DNA of 19,046 bases from RGIG9079 sp964567845 (GTDB lineage Bacteria > Bacteroidota > Bacteroidia > Bacteroidales > Marinifilaceae), in NCBI GenBank assembly GCA_964567845.1, contig CAZMOG010000035.1, positions 1 to 19,046 on the forward strand, written 5' to 3'. The notes beneath the pieces were generated by a model. The model was not told where the DNA came from and made no database searches. It saw nothing but the letters and a program-made list of their open reading frames with translations. The translations under genes and the position numbers were made by a program. Shown here piece by piece: positions 1 to 6,616 of this stretch; the first letter of the stretch is position 1; the number at the start of each line of letters is the position of its first letter.

Positions 1-80
1 TTCAGAATATCTAAACTCTTTGCATACCCACACTAAAAAACTACTGAGCCCTTATATCTGAAGATCACAAAATCAAAGAG

Positions 81-1256
81 GTGTCGGTTTTTCCTAATGA
101 GGCATACGCGTATAAATTGGTTAAATCATTTGCAAAAAGATTTGGTAAGGAGTATGCTCCCAATTATGTATCAAAGCTGCGATTCATTAATACGACAAGG
201 ATGAATGGGGAATACTGTGGTTTTGAAGGAGTTAAAGGGTTATATGCTTCATTGGATTTTAACCAGAAAAGTTATCGCTTTGATTTTAATGATCCTAATG
301 TTTATCCTTTTCATAACACTCTACCACTCATCTCATTAAAGAGTTATGCAATGTACAATAACAAAGTATTAACTAATCATATTCAGGACGGGAATAGTAA
401 TTATAGTAGTACCACACTTAGTGACATTTGCAATGATAGCGCATATCTTGAGGGAGGGGATAAAATATATCCGGCAGCTAAAAGAGCATTAGAGATTTAT
501 TCACCCTTAAACGCTAAAATGGTTAGCCATTATAACTATAATATAAACTCAATCTTAGATAATGGAGATTTGATTGTTATTGAATTCAATACACGCGATG
601 GAATTTTTCCCAAAAAGAGCAGAATTAAAGCATCGGGAGTTATGTATTGCAGGTTATCCACAAATACAATAGAGAAAATTGTTGTAGAGGACCATATCGA
701 CCAATATTCTATATTTGCACGCAGGAATTTTAATGATAAAACTGCATCTGCAACAAAACACAAAATTGAATTAAACTATGTAAGAGAGGGGAATCATATC
801 TACCTAAAGAAGGTAGTTGCAAATGTTAAATGGCAACAGCCTGAAGGTGTTGATATGGACAACAAGGTATATTATATAACGGGCAGAAATCGTCCATACC
901 CTTTTAAAAATCAGTTAGAGAAATTTGAGCTTGCCGAGTTCTATGATTTTATTGATTTAAATGAGGAGGCATATATATTTGCTCAGGAAAATATGCAATT
1001 TTTCCATCCTTTTTTGATTACAGATGATAATATAGATTTCATTAAGGAGTTTAAGAATGGCTATATTGACATAAGCAAGGTGTATTCCGATTTGATTATA
1101 AATGGTAAGGATATACTACAGCAGACAAAGGATTATGGTTATTTTGCAAAATTCTACCTACAACATGAAAGTGAATATGAGAGATATAAAGAGTACATGC
1201 TATATAAACTAAGTAAAATCCGAGAAAAGATATATCCATATTTCTATAAGGAGTGA
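81..1256 (+). CDS. Hypothetical protein, probably the C-terminal part of a carboxypeptidase-regulatory-like-domain protein (5' end missing or frameshifted)
   Basis: This is a 391-codon open frame starting at a GTG, with no signal peptide, no ATG near the start and no promoter-like sequence before it. The reading frame stays open upstream to a stop at 45-47, and the residues coded there (EDHKIKEV, just before the GTG) read like protein continuing into the annotated start. The pattern 'KEV.VFPNEAYAYKLVKSF' resembles the junction after the N-terminal carboxypeptidase-regulatory-like domain in Bacteroidota outer-membrane-associated proteins. That family assignment is from memory and not certain. 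The rest is rich in Tyr, Asn, Phe and Lys with alternating beta-like segments, which suits an extracytoplasmic protein. The N-terminal signal peptide and domain expected for such a family would lie upstream, partly outside the window. I cannot assign a function. The gene ends 45 bp before cca and may be a pseudogene. Confidence 0.6.
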   Translation: MSVFPNEAYAYKLVKSFAKRFGKEYAPNYVSKLRFINTTRMNGEYCGFEGVKGLYASLDFNQKSYRFDFNDPNVYPFHNTLPLISLKSYAMYNNKVLTNHIQDGNSNYSSTTLSDICNDSAYLEGGDKIYPAAKRALEIYSPLNAKMVSHYNYNINSILDNGDLIVIEFNTRDGIFPKKSRIKASGVMYCRLSTNTIEKIVVEDHIDQYSIFARRNFNDKTASATKHKIELNYVREGNHIYLKKVVANVKWQQPEGVDMDNKVYYITGRNRPYPFKNQLEKFELAEFYDFIDLNEEAYIFAQENMQFFHPFLITDDNIDFIKEFKNGYIDISKVYSDLIINGKDILQQTKDYGYFAKFYLQHESEYERYKEYMLYKLSKIREKIYPYFYKE

Positions 1257-1266
1257 AATGCGACTC

Positions 1267-1297
1267 TTGTAGATTCAGGCAAATTATCGTACTTTTG
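1267..1297 (+). promoter_or_regulatory. Bacteroidota-type promoter for cca
   Basis: A -7 element TACTTTTG at 1290-1297 fits TAnnTTTG. A TTG at 1267-1269 lies 20 nt upstream, within the usual spacing of the -33 element. The box ends only 4 nt before the ATG at 1302, which implies a leaderless or very short-leader transcript. Confidence 0.55.
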
Positions 1298-1301
1298 CGG
1301 T

Positions 1302-2726
1302 ATGGTAAATATGGAAAAATACTTGCAACACCCAATATTTAAGGTGGTTTCGGAATTGGCTCAGGAAATGAACACACAAGCCTTTGTTATAGGAGGTTAC
1401 GTGCGTGACTTGATATTGGTCAGACCATCCGATGATATTGATATTGTGGTTCTTGACAATGGCATTGAGTTAGCTCAAAAGGCCGCGGAGAAGATGGGTT
1501 GCAAGGGTATCTCCATTTTCAAACACTTCGGAACAGCAATGTTTAAGAGTCGTGGTGTTGAGTTGGAGTTTGTTGGAGCAAGGAAAGAGTCATATAGCAA
1601 AGATTCAAGAAATCCTGTTGTTGAACCCGGCACTCTTGACGATGACCAGAAACGTCGCGACTTTACCATAAACGCATTGGCTATTTCACTAAACAAAGAT
1701 TCATACGGAGAACTTGTTGACCCATTTGGAGGATTGGAGCATCTTGATGAAAGGCTTATCAAAACTCCGCTGGACCCTGACATTACATTCAGCGATGACC
1801 CATTGCGTATGTTCCGTGCAGTCAGATTTGCATCGCAACTGAACTTCCATATTGATTCCGAGACATTTGCGGCCATTAAGCGCAATGCCGAGAGAATCAA
1901 GATTCTTTCAATGGAGCGAATGACCACCGAGTTCAACAAGATTATGGCCTCGCCCGAACCATCAAAAGGTATATACCTTATGGATGAAGCGGGACTATTA
2001 GAGATTTACTTCCCTGAACTTTCTGCACTTAAAGGACGCGACAACGTTAATGGAGTACTGCACAAAGATGTGTTCGACCACACCATGGCGGTTCTTGACA
2101 GGGTGGCACTTCACACCGAGGATATATGGGTACGTTGGGCAACACTTCTGCACGATATTGGCAAGCCTGCCACAAAACGCTATGTTGAGGGACAGGGATG
2201 GACCTTTTATGGCCACAATGTTATTGGCGCAAGAATGGTTCCAAAGATTTTCAATAGGCTTAAACTGCCACAAAACGAGAAGATGAAGCAGGTTATCAAA
2301 TTGGTTGACCTGCATATGCGTCCTATTGTTCTTTCCGAGGACGAGGTTACCGATTCAGCAGTACGCAGACTTCTGTTCGAGGCAGGAGATGATATTGAGA
2401 ATGTAATGATTCTTGCCGAGGCCGATATTACATCGAAACAGGAGGCAAGAGTTAAACGCTATTTAGAGAATTACAAGATTGTCCGTCAAAAACTGAAAGA
2501 GGTTGAGGAGAAGGATTCCATCCGTAATTTCCAACCTCCTATCGATGGAGCAAAGATCATGGAGGTCTTCAACCTTGAACCATGTAACACCGTAGGAGTC
2601 ATTAAAGCTCGCATAAAAGATGCCATTTTGGATGGCGAGATTGGCAACAATTACGAAGAGGCATACAACTTCATGGTCAAAGTTGCAACCGAAATGGATT
2701 TATACCCTAAGAATCAAGCTAACTAA
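1302..2726 (+). CDS. cca: CCA tRNA nucleotidyltransferase with HD domain
   Basis: The enzyme adds or repairs the 3' CCA end of tRNAs from CTP and ATP in the cytoplasm. It belongs to the class II poly(A) polymerase/CCA-adding family. Visible motifs are GGYVRD (residues 31-36), DDID (44-47), whose aspartates bind the catalytic metals, RRDFTINALA (from 118), DPLRMFRAVRFA in the neck region, and a C-terminal HD phosphohydrolase domain with LLHDIGKP (H284-D285). The length of 474 aa is normal for HD-containing bacterial members. The start is ambiguous: ATG at 1302 lies 4 nt after the -7 box, and a second in-frame ATG at 1311 would give 471 aa. The stop codon overlaps by 4 bp the stop of the convergent lipid kinase gene. 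Function is well supported. Whether it adds CCA, only A, or is a poly(A) polymerase cannot be settled from sequence alone. Confidence 0.93.
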   Translation: MVNMEKYLQHPIFKVVSELAQEMNTQAFVIGGYVRDLILVRPSDDIDIVVLDNGIELAQKAAEKMGCKGISIFKHFGTAMFKSRGVELEFVGARKESYSKDSRNPVVEPGTLDDDQKRRDFTINALAISLNKDSYGELVDPFGGLEHLDERLIKTPLDPDITFSDDPLRMFRAVRFASQLNFHIDSETFAAIKRNAERIKILSMERMTTEFNKIMASPEPSKGIYLMDEAGLLEIYFPELSALKGRDNVNGVLHKDVFDHTMAVLDRVALHTEDIWVRWATLLHDIGKPATKRYVEGQGWTFYGHNVIGARMVPKIFNRLKLPQNEKMKQVIKLVDLHMRPIVLSEDEVTDSAVRRLLFEAGDDIENVMILAEADITSKQEARVKRYLENYKIVRQKLKEVEEKDSIRNFQPPIDGAKIMEVFNLEPCNTVGVIKARIKDAILDGEIGNNYEEAYNFMVKVATEMDLYPKNQAN

Positions 2727-3634
2727 ATCTTATTGGGATCAGGGGTTGGCACAACTACCTTTAACGATTTGGGCAGGACTTTAATGTTTAGTGGCGACTT
2801 CATAAACATGGGCTCGCCATCAATCTGCACAATATTTATTTTACCCTCGATTGTTACCTCCTTACAATGGAACATTCTGAATGCTTGTGTCTTTTCATTA
2901 TTCTCCATAAATAGGTGGCGGGTATAATCTATACCAATCAATAACACATTACGCACATGGTCCACTACACACAACTCCATCACTCCATCCTTAACAGATG
3001 CACGTGGAGCAATAACAAAATTACTTCCATACTGCTCGGTATTGGCAAAACTAAATAGGAATGCTTTCAGTGGCATTGACTTTCCATCAATAGTAACCTT
3101 GTATTGGTGTGAGCGATATTTAAAAAATTGGGTTATTGCTGCCCAAATATAAGAAAAGACTCCCCTAACCTTTGTCCTTGACGCAACATGCGCTACCAGG
3201 GCATCAAAACCAATACCGCTAACATTAAAAGAGTATCTGCCATTTATCTCCATAACATCGACAAAGTCCTCGTTACCGGAAAGTAGTTGACGTAACGAAC
3301 TTCTTAAACGCATTGAATATCCCAAATGGCGTGCAAAGCCATTTCCACGTCCCATTGGAATTACCCCCAATGCAATATGGGGGACATATACCAGGGTCGA
3401 CGCAACATCATTAACTGTTCCATCGCCACCTACGGCTACAATCATGCTATATTTACCGCTATCCACACCTTTCTGAGCCAACTCTTTGGCATGGTGGCGA
3501 TATTGGGTCATAACAATATCGTACTCTACCGTGCTATATTGAGGTATTTTCTGAAGTACCGATGCAAACTCACCTCCATTATGCCATCCTGAATGAGGAT
3601 TTACAATAAAAAGCACCCTTTTCTTCAACTCCAT
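2723..3634 (-). CDS. Diacylglycerol/sphingoid-lipid kinase family protein (YegS/BmrU-like)
   Basis: This 303-aa soluble lipid kinase homologue has the DAGK catalytic fold. The N-terminal strand VLFIVNPHSG (7-16) and the GGDGT nucleotide-binding motif (69-73, continuing VND) are clear, followed by the PMGRGNGFARHLG segment that helps form the active site. A C-terminal beta-sandwich ends with the 'IDGEPM' motif usual for the family. Such enzymes phosphorylate diacylglycerol, or in Bacteroidota possibly sphingoid bases or ceramides, using ATP at the inner membrane face. The actual lipid is unknown here. It is the third gene of the araC-dtd-kinase operon, starting 4 nt after the dtd stop. Its own stop overlaps the stop of cca, and no hairpin terminator is visible between them. 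Confidence 0.88.
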   Translation of the reverse strand: MELKKRVLFIVNPHSGWHNGGEFASVLQKIPQYSTVEYDIVMTQYRHHAKELAQKGVDSGKYSMIVAVGGDGTVNDVASTLVYVPHIALGVIPMGRGNGFARHLGYSMRLRSSLRQLLSGNEDFVDVMEINGRYSFNVSGIGFDALVAHVASRTKVRGVFSYIWAAITQFFKYRSHQYKVTIDGKSMPLKAFLFSFANTEQYGSNFVIAPRASVKDGVMELCVVDHVRNVLLIGIDYTRHLFMENNEKTQAFRMFHCKEVTIEGKINIVQIDGEPMFMKSPLNIKVLPKSLKVVVPTPDPNKI

Positions 3635-3638
3635 ATCA

Positions 3639-4091
3639 CTAAATACGATTTTTGGTATCTATACAAATTGTAACCGGCCCGTCATTCACAAGTGATATTT
3701 TCATATCTGCACCAAACTCTCCGGTAGGAACAGACTTACCCAACTTATCAGATAGAGTTTTAACAAACTGCTCATACAGGGGTATTGATATTTCCGGGGG
3801 TGCAGCATTTATATACGAGGGTCTGTTCCCCTTCTTGGTCATAGCCATTAGGGTAAATTGACTTACAGCAAGTATATCTCCACCTACCTCTTTTACAGAT
3901 AAATTCATTACACCGTTCTCATCGGCAAACACTCTGAGATTGACAATCTTATTACACAACCACTCTATATCGTCGGCACCATCTTGCTCACAAATTCCAA
4001 CAAGAACAAGTAAACCTTTTCCAATAGATGAAAAGACTTTACCCCCGATTGTAACACTCGACTCTAATACCCTCTGAATAACACCCCTCAT
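3639..4091 (-). CDS. dtd: D-aminoacyl-tRNA deacylase
   Basis: The enzyme hydrolyses D-aminoacyl-tRNAs, and also glycyl-tRNA(Ala), removing mischarged products before they reach the ribosome. At 150 aa it matches the family length. The hallmark SQFTL motif (77-81) and the C-terminal NDGPVT motif (136-141), whose Gly-cisPro pair acts across the dimer, are both present. The N-terminus MRGVIQRVLESSVTIGG is also typical. The start ATG overlaps the stop codon of the upstream AraC-type regulator (TAATG arrangement), indicating translational coupling, and the lipid kinase follows after 4 nt. Assignment is very secure. The link with the regulator upstream is positional only. Confidence 0.96.
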   Translation of the reverse strand: MRGVIQRVLESSVTIGGKVFSSIGKGLLVLVGICEQDGADDIEWLCNKIVNLRVFADENGVMNLSVKEVGGDILAVSQFTLMAMTKKGNRPSYINAAPPEISIPLYEQFVKTLSDKLGKSVPTGEFGADMKISLVNDGPVTICIDTKNRI

Positions 4092-4990
4092 TATTTCAGT
4101 AATTTAAATTGGCTTGGAGAGTAGCCTGTATGTTGTTTGAAATATTTTCCAAAGAAAGATTGAGTATCGAAATTAAGGCTATATGCTATCTCCTGAATAT
4201 TCATACTCGAAAATTTCAAAAGATTTTTGGCCTCGATTATAACATACGAATCAATCCACTCTGCCGCAGTTCTGCCACTAATATCCTTTATTAACGCAGA
4301 AAGATACTTCGGAGTTATATGTAGCAGATCCGCATAGAATTTCACACTCCTCTCCTGTCTGTAATACTGCAACAACTGCTTTGTAAACTCTGCAAATATC
4401 AACTCCTTACGGCTCTTAGCCTTATCGGGGCTCAACTCCTCCTGTATCTGTTCACGTATCAAATTACCCCCTGCATATAGCAACGATGTTGCCAATGTAT
4501 CCAAAATTTTTGCCTTGAACGAGGACTCTCCTGTTCCAACAGCCCACGAAAGCAATGAAAAGTAGTGGTCAAAAATTCCCTCGTCAACAGAATCCAATTT
4601 AACAATCGGAAACTTTTTTGTCTTTATAAATAAAGGGATTACCTGATGCATGTCCAAACGGATATTTCTGATGAACGAGTCCGATGTCAGAATAAACGAG
4701 GCTGAAAAATCGGGACTCTGACGAACAATGTGGATAATATCGTCGGGAAAAGTTACTATAACCATGCGCTCACTCACACGATATTCATACTGATTAACAG
4801 ATATAGTCATCACACCTTTTCGGCATATTAAAAAGGCAAATCCTTTTAATCTGAAAGGGGGACGCATAAATATCTCTATCTGTCCTGAATCATTACACAA
4901 CACCACATGGTTCTCATAACCAGGAACATTAGGGTAACGCTCTCTGATTGTAGCCACATCGAATACCGGAATACCTGAATGTCTATCCAT
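4091..4990 (-). CDS. AraC-family transcriptional regulator
   Basis: This protein has about 299 aa, with an N-terminal cupin-like sensing domain (roughly residues 1-130) and a C-terminal AraC double helix-turn-helix in about the last 100 residues. Visible there are 'YADLLHITPKYLSALIK' (first HTH), 'IQEIAYSLNFDTQSFFGKYFKQ' (second HTH) and the family ending 'HTGYSPSQFK'. I chose the ATG at 4990. The open frame extends to a TTG at 5011, but that codon lies inside the -7 box CAAAGATA (complement, 5009-5016), so it cannot be translated from that promoter. The gene is first in an operon with dtd (1-base overlap) and the lipid kinase, and diverges from the M61 peptidase operon. It may regulate either side. 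The inducer is unknown. Confidence 0.88.
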   Translation of the reverse strand: MDRHSGIPVFDVATIRERYPNVPGYENHVVLCNDSGQIEIFMRPPFRLKGFAFLICRKGVMTISVNQYEYRVSERMVIVTFPDDIIHIVRQSPDFSASFILTSDSFIRNIRLDMHQVIPLFIKTKKFPIVKLDSVDEGIFDHYFSLLSWAVGTGESSFKAKILDTLATSLLYAGGNLIREQIQEELSPDKAKSRKELIFAEFTKQLLQYYRQERSVKFYADLLHITPKYLSALIKDISGRTAAEWIDSYVIIEAKNLLKFSSMNIQEIAYSLNFDTQSFFGKYFKQHTGYSPSQFKLLK

Positions 4991-5008
4991 AACATTACAC
5001 TTTGGAGA

Positions 5009-5016
5009 CAAAGATA
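5009..5016 (-). promoter_or_regulatory. -7 element for the araC-dtd-lipid kinase operon
   Basis: Read on the minus strand the sequence is TATCTTTG, a full match to TAnnTTTG. A TTTG (plus-strand CAAA, 5040-5043) lies 23 nt upstream, slightly longer than the usual 19-21 nt. It sits 14 bp from the plus-strand -7 box of the M61 operon, so the two promoters overlap. Confidence 0.5.
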
Positions 5017-5030
5017 CTAATAATTTTTTT

Positions 5031-5038
5031 TAACTTTG
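5031..5038 (+). promoter_or_regulatory. -7 element for the M61 peptidase-uvrA-like-purT operon
   Basis: TAACTTTG fits TAnnTTTG and lies 33 nt before the ATG at 5072. The nearest upstream TTTG (5001-5004) is 26 nt away, which is too long for a standard -33 element, so the promoter may be weak or activator-dependent. Confidence 0.45.
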
Positions 5039-5071
5039 TCAAAAGATCATGTTTACATAAGAAAGAGAACT

Positions 5072-6607
5072 ATGTTTAAGAAATTATTTGTAGCAATTAT
5101 TGCAATAGCAATGTTGACTGTTGCATCATGCAGTAGCCAAACAACCACGGCAGAACCATATAGCGTTGAGTATTCTGTCAGTTTTCCTGATGCTAAAGAG
5201 CACTACATTAATGTCGATTTAAAAATTGGAAACATTCAAGACACTATTATTGACCTAAGAATGCCTGTATGGGCAACAGGTTATTACATAATTCTTGATT
5301 CGCCCAAACATTTGACCGACTTTAAAGTTACCGACAAAAACGGTACTCCCTTACAGTGGACCAAACCTTTAAAAAACAGTTGGGTTGTTAAAAACGGCTC
5401 TGCCGATGAGATTCATGTAACATATAGAATTTTTGCCAACAAAAAATCTGTTGGCGAGGCAAATGTCGACACCGAGCGTGCATTCCTTGCCACAAACGAA
5501 GTGTTCCTGTTCATCAACGACAAAATCAACACTCCATCAACCATAACCATCAACCCATGGCATGGTTGGAGCAAAATCAGTACCGGATTGGAAAAGGTAG
5601 CTAACCGTCAGAACACCTACTATGCAAAAGATTTCGATGTTCTGTTCGACTCTCCAATATACATTGGCAATCAAATGGTCATAAATTTCCGTCACGAGGA
5701 GAAAGATTTCGAGATTTGTGTTGCACGCCCGAATGGTCTTGACACTGCCCGTTTTGTTGCCGACTTCAAAAAGATAGTTACTGCTGCCAAAAATGTTATC
5801 GGCGATATACCATACAACAACTACACCCTCATCATGATGGAACCGGGAGGCGGTGGTTTGGAGCATACCAACTCTCAAGCAATATTTACCGATTCCGATT
5901 TATCGTTTCCTGAACCGGGCGCATACAACAACTTTATGAACTTTGTGGCACATGAATATTTCCACCTTTACAACGTAAAAACCATTCGTCCGATAGAGCT
6001 GGGTCCCTTTAATTACAATGGAGAGTGCTATACTGAATCACTTTGGATTTCAGAGGGTTTGACCTGTTTCTATGAAAATGTCCTTATGAAAGCAGCTGGT
6101 CTGTCCGATGCCCGTACAATTCTCAACTATGTTACCGACAACCTTAAAGCATACGAGCCTTATCAGGGCAAAAACCGCATGTCCTTGGCGCAATCAAGTA
6201 CCGACATTTGGTTGAACTTCTTCAATAACGATGCCAATGGCAATGATGTAAGAATATCATACTACACCAAAGGTCCCGTTATCGGACTTCTGCTTGATAT
6301 TGCCATTCGTCACGCCTCGAACAATACCCATTCGTGCGACGATGTGATGCGTGCTCTGTACAACCGATACTATAAAGATGCCGGACGAGGTTTCACTCCC
6401 GAAGAGTTTTGGGCAATATGCACCGAATACAGTGGATCCGATCTGAAAGAGATTAAAGATTATGTCTATACAACCTGTACGGTTGACTACGAAAAATATT
6501 TCAACTACGCAGGTCTGACAATGGATAGCAAAACATATAGAATTGATAAGTTAGATAACCCGACACCGGCCCAATTGGCTATACGCAAAGCCATTATAGG
6601 TGAGTAA
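5072..6607 (+). CDS. M61 family metallopeptidase, lipoprotein
   Basis: This is a predicted lipoprotein of 511 aa: the N-terminus MFKKLFVAIIAIAMLTVASC has a lipobox with the lipidated Cys at residue 20. The zinc-binding HEYFH motif is at 294-298, in the context NFVAHEYFHLYNVKTIRP, and the third ligand is the Glu in WISEGLTCFY (E328). These are hallmarks of the M61 (glycyl aminopeptidase) family. An N-terminal beta domain precedes the catalytic domain. Many family members have a C-terminal PDZ domain, but this one stops soon after 'YEKYFNYAGLTMD', so no PDZ is seen. The open frame reaches back to a TTG at 5036, but that lies inside the -7 box, so I use the ATG at 5072. The UvrA-like gene follows after 9 nt. 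The substrate is unknown. Location is probably the periplasm or outer membrane. Confidence 0.9.
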   Translation: MFKKLFVAIIAIAMLTVASCSSQTTTAEPYSVEYSVSFPDAKEHYINVDLKIGNIQDTIIDLRMPVWATGYYIILDSPKHLTDFKVTDKNGTPLQWTKPLKNSWVVKNGSADEIHVTYRIFANKKSVGEANVDTERAFLATNEVFLFINDKINTPSTITINPWHGWSKISTGLEKVANRQNTYYAKDFDVLFDSPIYIGNQMVINFRHEEKDFEICVARPNGLDTARFVADFKKIVTAAKNVIGDIPYNNYTLIMMEPGGGGLEHTNSQAIFTDSDLSFPEPGAYNNFMNFVAHEYFHLYNVKTIRPIELGPFNYNGECYTESLWISEGLTCFYENVLMKAAGLSDARTILNYVTDNLKAYEPYQGKNRMSLAQSSTDIWLNFFNNDANGNDVRISYYTKGPVIGLLLDIAIRHASNNTHSCDDVMRALYNRYYKDAGRGFTPEEFWAICTEYSGSDLKEIKDYVYTTCTVDYEKYFNYAGLTMDSKTYRIDKLDNPTPAQLAIRKAIIGE

Positions 6608-6616
6608 GAATTGATT

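Noticed and set aside
1475..1939. A 154-codon minus-strand open frame inside cca
   Set aside because: cca motifs lie across this stretch in the plus frame. The antisense frame looks like a shadow, rich in Ser and Arg with no domain.
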